42,464 nucleotides of DNA from Pseudonocardia acidicola (lineage in GTDB: Bacteria > Actinomycetota > Actinomycetes > Mycobacteriales > Pseudonocardiaceae). Below, piece by piece: positions 15,057-22,462 of the stretch. The notes beneath the pieces were generated by a model. The model was not told where the DNA came from. It made no database searches and worked only from the letters and a program-made list of their open reading frames with translations. The stretch spans positions 1-42,464 of the forward strand of contig NZ_JAAXLA010000063.1 of NCBI RefSeq assembly GCF_012911935.1, given 5' to 3'. The translations under genes and the position numbers were made by a program. Every line of letters begins with the position of its first letter. Position 1 is the first letter of the stretch.

Positions 15057-16583
15057 TTACCGCGCACGAGGGCTCGTCATCCTGCGGGCGTCGAGGTGGC
15101 CGAAAACCGAGTCGTCGGTCCAGCGCGCCACCCGCCGCGTGGCCGCGGTGCGCCGGTCGGCCGTCAGCAACCCGGCGAGCTCGCCGACCCGCCCGGCGTG
15201 CTGCTGCGCCCGGCCCCGGGCGTAGTCGGCCGCGGAGTGTTTGCTGACCATGAACGCCCAGTCGCTGGACAGCGCGAGCAGCGCCTCCTCGGCGAGCACG
15301 TCGAGCAGCGGGTCGCGGACGAGCGCCGGGGGCGTGTGATCGACCGCGGCGAGCAGCGCGCGCTGCACCTCCGCGTTCAGCTCCACCAGGTCGGCCACCT
15401 GCGCGCCGGCCCACACCCGCCAGTCCTTGCCGGACCCCCACGACGACGCCGGCAGCTCGACCGGCCCGCCGACCAGCCCGGCGTCGACCGCTGCGGCCAG
15501 CGTCGTCACCCGCACCCCGGCGTCCGGCAGCGCCCGCAGCACCGCCTCCAGCCACGCCGGGCCCTCGTGCCACCAGTGGCCGAACAGCTCGGTGTCGAAC
15601 GCGGCGACGGTGAGTCCGGGCCGGCCGAGCTGCTCGCGCAGGGCCACAAGCCGGTCCCGGACCGTCGTCACGAAGTCGGCGGCGTCGCGCTCGACGGCAA
15701 CCGCCGCCAGGGCCGGGTCGTAGGGGCGCTTGCGCTCCGGCGGCACCGTGCGGCCGGTCACCCGGGCCGGCTTGAGCCCCGACGGGTGGTCGAATGTGTG
15801 GAAGTCGCGGTAGTCCCGCCCGCCCGGGTAGCCCTTGCGCGGGGACCACACCCGGTAGGTGATGTCGAGGTCGCGGCCGAAGCACACCACGCCGGAGTCG
15901 CCGACGGTGCGGCCAAGGCCGGTGTCGCCGCGCAGCGCGGGCCCGTCGACGAGGAACCGGGACACCCCGGCCGCGGCGTAGCCGTGTTCCATTCCCGGCG
16001 CGTAACCGCACTCCGGGGCCCAGATCCCGGCGGGCCGCGCACCCAGCCGCACGCCTGCGTCGGCCAGGCCGGTCTCCAGCGCGAAGGCGCGCACCCGGTC
16101 GTCGAGCAGCGGGCCGAACGGGTGCGTGGCGGGCCCGCCGAGCAGCTCGAGGGCGCCTGCGTCGGTCAGCTCCCGCAGCACCGGGGAGGCACCGTGCCGC
16201 CACCGGGTCTCGAACTCGGCCAGCGCGGCACCGGCCAGCCGGTGCTCGTGCGCGGCCAGGTCGGGCAGCCGGGGCGCGGCGCCGTGTGCCCGTAGCAGCC
16301 ACCCACCGAGCCAGTCGTGCATGCCGCGCAGGCAGTGCGGGTCGTCGAGCTGGGCGGCGAGCACCGGGGTGACGCCGAGGGTGAGCAGGTCACGGCGGCC
16401 CTCCGCAGCGAGCCTGCGGACGACACCGAGCACCGGCAGGTACGAGTGCGCCCAGGACTGGTAGAGCCACTCCTCGCCGACCGGCCAGCGCCCGTGGTGG
16501 GCCAGCCAGGGCAGATGGCTGTGCAGCACCAGGCAGAACGTGCCGACCTGCTCGTCCCCGCGCGGCCCGGTCGTCACCGGCAT
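15057..16583 (-). CDS. GH57 family 1,4-alpha-glucan branching enzyme
   Basis: The 508-residue protein shows the GH57 first motif HSHLPW (residues 21-26), the nucleophile E191 in GIWAPECGYAPG and the acid/base D330 in AAFDTELFGHWW. The motif WAPE with an FDTELFGHWWHEG loop is the branching-enzyme subgroup. It would introduce alpha-1,6 branches in cytoplasmic glucan or polymethylated glucose polysaccharides, together with the GT4 enzyme downstream. It corresponds in position to Rv3031. ATG 16583 is used; upstream ATGs add a basic leader (to 16640) without support. Confidence 0.88.
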   Translation of the reverse strand: MPVTTGPRGDEQVGTFCLVLHSHLPWLAHHGRWPVGEEWLYQSWAHSYLPVLGVVRRLAAEGRRDLLTLGVTPVLAAQLDDPHCLRGMHDWLGGWLLRAHGAAPRLPDLAAHEHRLAGAALAEFETRWRHGASPVLRELTDAGALELLGGPATHPFGPLLDDRVRAFALETGLADAGVRLGARPAGIWAPECGYAPGMEHGYAAAGVSRFLVDGPALRGDTGLGRTVGDSGVVCFGRDLDITYRVWSPRKGYPGGRDYRDFHTFDHPSGLKPARVTGRTVPPERKRPYDPALAAVAVERDAADFVTTVRDRLVALREQLGRPGLTVAAFDTELFGHWWHEGPAWLEAVLRALPDAGVRVTTLAAAVDAGLVGGPVELPASSWGSGKDWRVWAGAQVADLVELNAEVQRALLAAVDHTPPALVRDPLLDVLAEEALLALSSDWAFMVSKHSAADYARGRAQQHAGRVGELAGLLTADRRTAATRRVARWTDDSVFGHLDARRMTSPRAR

Positions 16584-16767
16584 CCCCGCATGCATGTGGC
16601 CGGAACGGCGTCGACGTCCACCACTGCCGCCCCTCACCACCCGACCGAACTCGCGCTCACGTTATCTCGCCCGCCACCGGGCCCCGCCGGGGTGCCTCCG
16701 GCGCGATGTTTCGCCCCGCGGGTCCGGGTCATTCTCACCGGTTCGCCGCGACCCGGGAGGAGGTCCG

Positions 16768-17763
16768 ATGAGCGATCGGGATCCGGCGCTCGACCCGACG
16801 ACGAGGTGGCGGCCCGGGGTGCCCGCGCTGTCCGTCATCGGGCTGGTGGTCATCGCCGGGCTGCTGCCGCAGCCGCGGGGCATCGAGCCGGCGGCCGACG
16901 TCGAGGCCGCCCCCGCCGTGCTCCCCGACGTGGAGAGGGCCGCGTGGGTCCTGCTCATCGGCCTCGGGGTCGTCGTGTTCATCGGGTTGGGCCTGGCGCT
17001 CGGCGGCTCGATGCTGCTCGGGATCTCCGCCTGGACCGGGCGGCCGGTGGTGGAGCCGGTCGGCCGTCCGGAGCAGGCGCGGGACTGGGCCTACCCGGCG
17101 CGGGTCGAGGCCCGGCTGGACCAGCCGTTGAACCGCGGGCTGTGGCTGGTGAAGTGGTTGCTGCTGATCCCGCACCTGGTCGTGCTCGTGGTGCTGTGGG
17201 CGATGTTCCTCGTGCTGACCACGGCCGCCGCGGTCGCGATCGTGATCACCGGGCACTATCCACGGGCGATCTTCGACTTCAACGTCGGTGTGCTGCGGTG
17301 GACCTGGCGGGTCGCCTACTACGGCTACTACGCCCTCGGCACGGACCGGTACCCGCCGTTCACCATGGAGCCCGCCGGCTACCCGGCGACCTTCGAGGTC
17401 GCCTATCCCGAGCGGGTCCCGCGAGCGCTGGTGTTCCTGGCCTGGCCGCTCGCCTCCCCGCACCTGGTGCTGCTGGTGATCCTGGTCGGGGTGCCGCTGG
17501 CGTTCGGGGCGACCCCGCTGGTGCTGGGGGGCCTCGTCAGCGCGCTGACCCTGGTCGCCGGGGCGTTGCTGCTGGCCCGCGGCCGCTACCCGCGCGACCT
17601 GTTCGACCTGATCGTCGGGCTGGACCGCTGGGCGTTCCGGGTCGTCGTCTACCTCGCGCTGATGACCGACGAGTACCCGCCGCTGCGGCTCGACAGCGGC
17701 GGCAGCGAGCCCGTCGCGGTGCGGCCGCGGCCCGTGCGCGGGCGGCGCCGCACTCCGGCGTGA
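16768..17763 (+). CDS. Membrane protein with two DUF4389 repeats
   Basis: GGAGGAGGT immediately upstream fixes ATG 16768. The 331-residue protein has about seven hydrophobic segments. Two copies of the DUF4389 pattern are visible: GHYPRAIFDFNVGVLRW with TDRYPPF (about residues 160-195), and GRYPRDLFDLIVGLDRW with TDEYPPL (about 272-310). The C-terminus is a basic tail. The function of the family is unknown to me. It is divergent from the GH57 gene and convergent, 12 bases apart, with the methyltransferase gene. Confidence 0.8.
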   Translation: MSDRDPALDPTTRWRPGVPALSVIGLVVIAGLLPQPRGIEPAADVEAAPAVLPDVERAAWVLLIGLGVVVFIGLGLALGGSMLLGISAWTGRPVVEPVGRPEQARDWAYPARVEARLDQPLNRGLWLVKWLLLIPHLVVLVVLWAMFLVLTTAAAVAIVITGHYPRAIFDFNVGVLRWTWRVAYYGYYALGTDRYPPFTMEPAGYPATFEVAYPERVPRALVFLAWPLASPHLVLLVILVGVPLAFGATPLVLGGLVSALTLVAGALLLARGRYPRDLFDLIVGLDRWAFRVVVYLALMTDEYPPLRLDSGGSEPVAVRPRPVRGRRRTPA

Positions 17764-17775
17764 CGGGCGGCCCGG

Positions 17776-18540
17776 TCAGGCTCGGACGGCCAACGCCACC
17801 AGGTCCAGGCTCGCCTCGAGCTCGTCGGCACGCAGCTCGAAATCGGCGCACCGCACCGACGCGACATCAGCCAGCAGCGACTGTGGCCACGGCGTACCGG
17901 CCACCGCCAGCTGTACCTGGGCGTCGATCAGCGAACCACCGTGCCGGGCGTCGAGCTCGCGCAGCCGGGGCCCGTGGTGCAGCCCGAGCAACTCGACGCC
18001 CGCGAAGCCGGCCGCGCTCACGAGCTCGGCCAGCTCGGCCGGGGCGAGCTCGCGGGTGTGGAACGGGTTCAGCGGGGTGTCCCGGCCGGGGGAGAAGGTG
18101 ATCCGGTTCGGGGTGCTGATCAGCAGCGCACCACCGGGTCGCAGCACCCGCGCGCACTCCCGCAGGAACCGGTCCTGTTCCCACAGGTGCTCGATGACCT
18201 GCAGCGACACCACCGCGTCGACCGTGCCGCTGCGGACCGGCAACGCGACCAGGTTGGCCCGGGCCACCTGCACCCGTGGATAGCGGCGCGCCACGTGCGC
18301 GGCGGTCGACGGGTCGTAGTCCAGGGCGAACACCCGGCGCGCGGCGCCGGCGAGCAGATCGGCGCCGTAACCCTCGCCGCAGCCCGCCTCCAGCACCGTC
18401 GCGTCCACGCAGCGCGCCGCCAGCGCCTGGTAGACCACCTCGTGGCGGCGGAACCAGTAGTTCTCCTCCGGGATGCCCGGCACCGTCCGCTCCCCGGTGA
18501 GCGGAAGGCAAGTGCTCTGAGCTGCATCGATGTCGGTCAC
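17776..18540 (-). CDS. SAM-dependent methyltransferase (Rv3030-like) with element-supplied N-terminus
   Basis: The 254-residue enzyme has SAM motif I EAGCGEGYGADL near residue 55, then VVSLQVIEHLW and LRPGGALLISTPNRITF, and resembles M. tuberculosis Rv3030 of methylglucose lipopolysaccharide synthesis (from memory). Residues 13-29 are encoded by the 51-bp att core. The first 12 residues (GTG 18540, reading TDIDAAQSTCL) and everything upstream come from the integrated element. The displaced host version reads MTAIDAGEQSRL at 29986. The gene is therefore repaired rather than disrupted, but its start codon, ribosome site and promoter are now the element's and are shared divergently with the integrase gene. 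Confidence 0.88.
   Translation of the reverse strand: MTDIDAAQSTCLPLTGERTVPGIPEENYWFRRHEVVYQALAARCVDATVLEAGCGEGYGADLLAGAARRVFALDYDPSTAAHVARRYPRVQVARANLVALPVRSGTVDAVVSLQVIEHLWEQDRFLRECARVLRPGGALLISTPNRITFSPGRDTPLNPFHTRELAPAELAELVSAAGFAGVELLGLHHGPRLRELDARHGGSLIDAQVQLAVAGTPWPQSLLADVASVRCADFELRADELEASLDLVALAVRA
18454..18504. other. attL core (51-bp direct repeat)
   Basis: These 51 bases are identical to 29900-29950 and flanking bases differ on both sides. The core begins ccagtagttctcctcc and ends cggtgagcgg. It lies within the methyltransferase coding region (encoding LPLTGERTVPGIPEENYW on the minus strand). Confidence 0.9.
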
Positions 18541-18543
18541 GCC

Positions 18544-18571
18544 GCGGAACCTCGCGGTCGGTCGGTTCCGC
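18544..18571. promoter_or_regulatory. Inverted repeat between integrase and methyltransferase starts
   Basis: gcggaacc (18544-18551) and ggttccgc (18564-18571) are perfectly complementary across 12 bases, beginning four bases upstream of the methyltransferase GTG. It may be an operator for an element regulator, or a leader hairpin covering the methyltransferase ribosome site. Both genes could be affected. Confidence 0.5.
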
Positions 18572-18582
18572 ACAACGTGCTC

Positions 18583-18595
18583 TGCCACGAGAACT
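18583..18595 (+). other. Putative integrase arm-type site, left
   Basis: tgccacgagaact here is repeated in the same orientation at 29821-29833. The copies are 78 and 66 bases from the respective att cores, the layout expected for arm sites of a tyrosine integrase. This copy overlaps the likely -35 zone of the integrase promoter. Confidence 0.45.
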
Positions 18596-18603
18596 GCACG
18601 CGG

Positions 18604-18615
18604 TAGTCTCCCCTT
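18604..18615 (+). promoter_or_regulatory. Likely leaderless promoter of the integrase gene
   Basis: TAGTCT at 18604-18609 is a fair -10 hexamer placed so that transcription would begin at the A of ATG 18616. No ribosome site precedes the ATG. Leaderless mRNAs are common in actinobacteria. Confidence 0.4.
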
Positions 18616-19533
18616 ATGGATGAGCTCGCGGAGTGGATCGAGGAGTGGCGCCTGGAGCTCGAGAGCGGGCGCGTCTCGGCGAGTACGGTCACGGTCTACC
18701 TCCGGTCGGCGCGGCAGTTCGCCGCGTGGCTGGCCGAGGCTCATCCTGGCTTGACGGTCGAGGAGATCGACCGGAAGGTCTGCCAAGGATGGATGCGGCA
18801 CCTCGCCGAGCAGGGCAAGGCCGAGGCGACCCGGCGCGTGCGCGGGCTCGCGCTCGGCCTGCTCCTGGGCTACGTCGCCGGGGAGGCGGACTCGGGTCTC
18901 ACCACCAACCCCGCGGCCAACCTGGAGCTGCCGACGCCCAAGGCGCCGCCGGTTCCGGTCGTCTCTGACGACGATCTCGCCGCCCTGCTGCGCGCGTGCG
19001 ACGGGGCATCGTTCGTCGACCGCCGCGACACCGCGATCATCCGACTGTTGCTCGACACGGGGATGCGCCGGGCAGAACTGGTGGGGATCGACGTCCCGCA
19101 CGTGGACGTCAGGCTGGCCGAGGTCATGATCACCGGCAAAGGCGGGAAGGCGCGGATCGTCCCGTTCGGCAACCGGACGGCGCTCGCGCTGCGCAAGTAT
19201 CTGCGGGCGCGCGCTCGCCGGGGCGTCGGCGAGGGGGGCCCGCTGTTCCTGTCGATCAGGGCGACGCCCGGTCGTGGGTTCCGGATGACCGGCGGGGGCG
19301 TGGCCGACATGCTCAAACGGCGATGCCAGGCCGCCGGCCTGTCGCCGATTCATCCGCATCAACTCAGGCACACGTGGGCGCACGACATGCTGGCCGCGGG
19401 TGCCGGGGAGTCGGACGTGGAACGGCTCGCCGGGTGGTCAACGCCAATGATGGTTCGCCGCTATGGCGCTTCGGTTGCCGACTCGCGTTCGCGCGACGTT
19501 GCACGACGCCTTGCCCGCGGGGACCGCATCTGA
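18616..19533 (+). CDS. int: Tyrosine recombinase/integrase
   Basis: The 305-residue protein has an N-terminal SAM-like core-binding domain (about residues 1-105) and the catalytic domain with R151 (DTGMRRAEL), the beta-hairpin lysine in GKGGKARIVP, H248-R251 (HPHQLRHTW), W274 in LAGWS and nucleophile Y283 (VRRYGAS). It is short, like XerC/D-type recombinases, and would recombine attP with attB inside the methyltransferase gene and, with an excision factor, reverse this. It lies 111 bases inside attL, transcribed inward. No excisionase gene is obvious beside it. Confidence 0.92.
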   Translation: MDELAEWIEEWRLELESGRVSASTVTVYLRSARQFAAWLAEAHPGLTVEEIDRKVCQGWMRHLAEQGKAEATRRVRGLALGLLLGYVAGEADSGLTTNPAANLELPTPKAPPVPVVSDDDLAALLRACDGASFVDRRDTAIIRLLLDTGMRRAELVGIDVPHVDVRLAEVMITGKGGKARIVPFGNRTALALRKYLRARARRGVGEGGPLFLSIRATPGRGFRMTGGGVADMLKRRCQAAGLSPIHPHQLRHTWAHDMLAAGAGESDVERLAGWSTPMMVRRYGASVADSRSRDVARRLARGDRI

Positions 19534-19546
19534 CCAGCGTAAACGC

Positions 19547-19587
19547 AAAGTGTCGAATCGTCGGTTCCCGGGTGTACCGTTGTACCG
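19547..19587 (+). promoter_or_regulatory. Early-operon promoter region with 16-base repeat
   Basis: AAAGTGTCGAATCGTC (19547-19562) recurs exactly at 21791-21806. Downstream of this copy are two tgtaccg heptamers (19573-19579, 19581-19587), also found in the iterons of the rep gene. A GC hairpin follows at about 19613-19643. I infer a shared promoter/operator controlling the operon that begins at 19684. Confidence 0.45.
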
Positions 19588-19683
19588 CACGCCGCTCTAA
19601 TAGGCGGTAAAAGCCGCGGAGGTGTTGGAGCACCCCCGCGGCGAGTGGACACAGTCCAATTCCCTTTTCCCAGGAGATTTGTC

Positions 19684-19959
19684 GTGCCCGGAGACGAGCG
19701 TACACCCACGCCCGACGAACGCAGCTTGGTCGCGCGATTCGCAGCGCACCGTTCGTGGGCCGCCACCCCAGACCGTGCCGCGCGGACGGCCCCCGCCCGC
19801 CGCGCGTTCGACGAGCGGTTCGAGGCCGAGGTCGACCCCGATGGCGCCATGACCCCGGAGGCTCGCGCCGCTGCCGCGGAGAGCGCGCGCAAGGCGTACT
19901 TCCTCGACCTGGCCCGCCGGTCCGCCGAGGCTCGCCGGCGCAAGCGGGACGCCGCGTGA
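19684..19959 (+). CDS. Small basic protein of actinobacterial mobile elements
   Basis: GTG 19684 follows CAGGAG at 19671-19676. The 91-residue product (SLVARFAAHRSWAATPDR, then ARTAPARRAFDERF and KAYFLDLARRSAEARRRK) is helical and basic at its C-terminus. I recall very similar short proteins in many actinobacterial genomes and mobile elements, without known function; nucleic-acid binding is possible. Its stop overlaps the next start (GTGA, 19956-19959). Confidence 0.7.
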   Translation: MPGDERTPTPDERSLVARFAAHRSWAATPDRAARTAPARRAFDERFEAEVDPDGAMTPEARAAAAESARKAYFLDLARRSAEARRRKRDAA

Positions 19960-20246
19960 GCTACTACCGCCCCCAGCCCGACGAGCTCGAGCACCGGCAG
20001 AACCCGGCGGCGCTCTCCCGGGTGCAGGCCGGCCGGGCCGTCGACGTCGTCGCCCAGGCGTTGCACGGCGACGCCGGCCCGCTCGCCGGACTCGCCGCCA
20101 GCCGTGATCCGGACCGGCTGACCAGGGCGCTCTACGCCGCGCTGGCCGTGGCCCGGACGCTGGCGGGGCAATTCCCTGACCCGACCGAGGCGATCAACTT
20201 CGCCGCGGAGCAAGTCGACGAGCTCGCCGCCGGGGAGGCGGCGTGA
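19956..20246 (+). CDS. Small unknown protein, second gene of the early operon
   Basis: The start GTG overlaps the preceding stop. The 96-residue product begins SYYRPQPDELEHRQNP and has an alanine-rich helical body and an acidic C-terminus (AINFAAEQVDELAAGEAA). No cysteine, membrane segment or known motif is visible. Coupling to both neighbours supports expression as part of the 19684-20476 operon. Confidence 0.6.
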   Translation: MSYYRPQPDELEHRQNPAALSRVQAGRAVDVVAQALHGDAGPLAGLAASRDPDRLTRALYAALAVARTLAGQFPDPTEAINFAAEQVDELAAGEAA

Positions 20247-20476
20247 CCACCGGTGACCCGGACATCGACCGCGTGCTCACGCTGATCGCTGCCGGAGTGG
20301 CCAGCGTGGCAGACGCGGACGGCGGATTCGTCCCGGCCGAGGCCGCCGACGTGATCGCACTGAGTACACCGGGCACCGTGCTGCGCCAGATGCTGGCGTT
20401 GGCGCTACCGGCCCTGCTCATCGATCTGTACGGGCCGCCGGAACCCCCGGCGCCGCTCGAGCAGACCACGAACTGA
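20243..20476 (+). CDS. Small unknown protein, third gene of the early operon
   Basis: GTG 20243 overlaps the previous stop by GTGA. The 77-residue product (GDPDIDRVLTLIAAGVAS; VLRQMLALALPALLIDLYG) has one moderately hydrophobic stretch at about residues 47-62 and a proline-rich tail. It may be a small membrane-associated or helical regulatory protein. I do not recognise it. Confidence 0.55.
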   Translation: MTTGDPDIDRVLTLIAAGVASVADADGGFVPAEAADVIALSTPGTVLRQMLALALPALLIDLYGPPEPPAPLEQTTN

Positions 20477-20590
20477 CACCACCACCAGACAGCCGCCGAC
20501 TGATCCCCGGCGGTTATGCCAGGCCGGCCCCATTCCCGTTCTCCATTCCGGGGATGCGGGCTGGCCTGGCGCCCCACGAATGGAGACGTA

Positions 20591-21496
20591 ATGAGCAGTA
20601 GCAATAGGAGATCCGCCCACGGGCTGGATTGGCGATTCGAATGGGTGCGCTACGTTACGCGTAGACACCCTGCGAAAGCCACGATGATAGCCGTGGCGGT
20701 CTCATTAATGACGCACGCGAACAATCGGTCGGGTAGCGTCTACCTGAGTTCGGAGACCATCGCCGCGGAGACCGGCAAGCGGCTCGACCACGTGAAGAAG
20801 GCCCGGGGTGAGTTGGTCCGGGGTGGCTTCCTGATCGACTCCGGGGAAACTCGCCGGGGTTGCAAGGTGTGGTGGCTCGCCTTCCCGGCCCTCGTCCTCG
20901 AGGACGAGGAGGCGGTCGGGGCCGAGAAGACGCTTCACGAACGCACCACCCGGGTTCCCAACTTTGGGGACGAGGGGGACCAGATTCTGGGGAGCGGGGG
21001 ACCAGATTCTGGGGAGCGGGGGACCAGCCTTGGGTCCCCATACCGGCTAGATGTACCGGCGAGCAGTACCGGCGAGCCGGTACCGGCTAGCGATTACAAC
21101 GACGACGGTCGCGACGCCGTGGGGGGCGCCGCTCCCATCCACCCGAACCACCCAGGCAACGGCGCCGGCCGTCTTGGGACGGCCGCCTCCACCCGGTCCA
21201 CCCAGGCGATCTTTCCGGGCGCCCGGCCGGCGGAGCCGGGCGCAGGCGAGCCAGCGCGAGCCGGACAACCACCGGCTCCCCCGCGCCCGCCGGTTCCCCT
21301 GGTCGCGTGGGATCGGGATGGTTGCGAGTACGCGCACCCCCATGGTGATTCGTTCGACCGGGACCTTTTCGTCCCGGTCATCGGGAGCTACGAATACATG
21401 GATCGCTACCGGAACGGGCAATACGGAGAACGCGTGATGTCCTGCACCGTGTGGGCCCCGGGGTGTGCACCGTGGCAGATTGGGGCTGTGGCATGA
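20591..21496 (+). CDS. Helix-turn-helix replication-initiator-like protein
   Basis: ATG 20591 follows GGAGA at 20583-20587. The 301-residue protein has an N-terminal winged-helix-like domain (residues 5-100: ATMIAVAVSLMTHANNRSG, YLSSETIAAETG, VKKARGELVRGGFL) of the kind in phage and plasmid replication initiators. A low-complexity Gly/Pro/Ala linker (about 120-240) and a small C-terminal domain follow. The linker coincides with two sets of DNA iterons (20974-21090), an arrangement like lambda O with its origin inside the gene. The stop overlaps the next start (ATGA). It could alternatively be only a transcription factor. Confidence 0.6.
   Translation: MSSSNRRSAHGLDWRFEWVRYVTRRHPAKATMIAVAVSLMTHANNRSGSVYLSSETIAAETGKRLDHVKKARGELVRGGFLIDSGETRRGCKVWWLAFPALVLEDEEAVGAEKTLHERTTRVPNFGDEGDQILGSGGPDSGERGTSLGSPYRLDVPASSTGEPVPASDYNDDGRDAVGGAAPIHPNHPGNGAGRLGTAASTRSTQAIFPGARPAEPGAGEPARAGQPPAPPRPPVPLVAWDRDGCEYAHPHGDSFDRDLFVPVIGSYEYMDRYRNGQYGERVMSCTVWAPGCAPWQIGAVA
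20974..21090. repeat. Iteron array inside the rep gene, candidate replication origin
   Basis: Set 1: the 22-base unit gggggaccagattctggggagc occurs at 20974 and 20996, with a third partial copy at 21018. Set 2: taccggc at 21041, 21054, 21067 and 21081, spaced 13, 13 and 14 bases. Because 22 and 13 are not multiples of three, the repeats encode different residues in each copy, so the repetition is at the DNA level. An inverted repeat (ggggacc/ggtcccc, about 21020-21040) separates the two sets. Confidence 0.7.
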
Positions 21497-21753
21497 ATGG
21501 GAGCTATCCCATTGTCCCTGGAGTCGATAACCGCGGGTATATCGGAGTGACCCGTTATTGGGACACCGGTGAGATCCGGTGGGTCCACCGTTCTGAGCAC
21601 CCGGTGCCGAAGACGATCATGCGCCCGGACCACGTCCGCGGCGCGGACCACACCCTGGTGATCGACGGGCCGACCGCCCGGCAGGTCGGATCGTTCCGAA
21701 CCGCTCTAGTCCTCGGCCGGGCGGATTTCTGGCAGGAGGCCCAGGCGTCGTAG
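21493..21753 (+). CDS. Small unknown protein coupled to the rep gene
   Basis: ATG 21493 overlaps the rep stop. The 86-residue product (NGSYPIVPGVDNRGYIGV, then RYWDTGEIRWVHRSEHP and RTALVLGRADFWQEAQ) is rich in aromatic residues with beta-like character and no cysteine. It is probably co-translated with the initiator and may assist replication or its control. No family recognised. Confidence 0.6.
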   Translation: MNGSYPIVPGVDNRGYIGVTRYWDTGEIRWVHRSEHPVPKTIMRPDHVRGADHTLVIDGPTARQVGSFRTALVLGRADFWQEAQAS

Positions 21754-21790
21754 CTCTGGTACTACGTGACCGGCGGTGCGTCAACCGCCA

Positions 21791-21824
21791 AAAGTGTCGA
21801 ATCGTCAGTCTGTCATGGTAAGAT
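21791..21824 (+). promoter_or_regulatory. Promoter of the late module, sharing the 16-base repeat
   Basis: AAAGTGTCGAATCGTC (21791-21806) is identical to 19547-19562. Here it is followed by TAAGAT (21819-21824), a good -10 hexamer, 18 bases from TGTCGA (21795-21800) as a -35. Transcription would start near 21831 and run toward the Cys-rich and tape-measure genes. Confidence 0.55.
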
Positions 21825-21830
21825 AGAAGG

Positions 21831-22282
21831 GTCTTGCGGATAGCTCCGCTGCTTCCCTGCCGCCCCGGGTGACCCCGGGGCTTCCGCGTTCCGCGACTCA
21901 CATCGCGGACCGGCTCGCCGAACCGATGGGCCGAGTGGGCAACCCCGGCCAGCAGGGAATCTCTCGCGCACCGGCCGGAGGCCGTGTGCTCGCCGCGCGA
22001 TCTTCGATCGACGCGGTTCTCCACCTCACTATCACTCTCGCCGGGCGCGCTGGCGCCCGGGAGGAACCGGGCACCCCATGGCCCGGTGGCGATCGCCCCT
22101 GGTGGATCTCACACCCCGGCCTGACTCGCGCCGGCCGCACTGGCGGCCGGGCGGACGGCGCCCTCTGAGGCGCCCGGGACGCCGGGTTCTTTCACCTCAC
22201 CCAGGCGCTCACGCGCCCGCGCGAACCGCAGACACCGCACGCCCGGCGACCGCGCCCACCTCTCCCATTCCTGGAGCACCCG
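21831..22282 (+). promoter_or_regulatory. Long structured leader without a supported gene
   Basis: About 450 bases separate the promoter from ATG 22283. Perfect stems occur at about 21862-21881 (gccccggg with cccggggc), 22041-22060 (8 bp, GCTG loop), 22131-22150 (8 bp, ACTG loop), 22157-22174 (6 bp) and 22204-22217 (5 bp). The two 8-bp hairpins share geometry and loop type. It could be a regulatory RNA, a packaging or antisense target, or a processed leader. A 99-codon frame at 21869-22168 exists but I do not credit it. Confidence 0.45.
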
Positions 22283-22462
22283 ATGACGACGCCCTCGCGC
22301 GTGCCCGAGGCACGCCGCTTCCGTATCAGCCCGCGCGAGTGCGGGGGCTGCGGCCAGACCTACGAGCCCCGGAGCAATGCGTCGATCTACTGCTCGCCGA
22401 GGTGCCGTCGGGTCGCCCACCTAAGCCGCCAGCTCGCCAGCCTGACGGGCGACGACCAGTGA
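22283..22462 (+). CDS. 59-residue zinc-ribbon protein
   Basis: ATG 22283 follows CTGGAG at 22271-22276. The 59-residue product contains CGGCGQTYEPR and IYCSPRC, giving C-x2-C ... C-x3-C, a likely zinc-binding ribbon, flanked by basic residues (RRFRISPRE; RRVAHLSRQL). It probably binds nucleic acid. The stop overlaps the next GTG (GTGA, 22459-22462). Confidence 0.65.
   Translation: MTTPSRVPEARRFRISPRECGGCGQTYEPRSNASIYCSPRCRRVAHLSRQLASLTGDDQ

Noticed and set aside
18454..18504. tRNA-type attachment site
   Set aside because: No cloverleaf can be drawn; the core is methyltransferase coding sequence.
21869..22168. 99-codon open frame in the satellite leader
   Set aside because: It has no ribosome site, crosses several perfect hairpins and ends in low-complexity Gly/Arg/Pro sequence; more likely non-coding.
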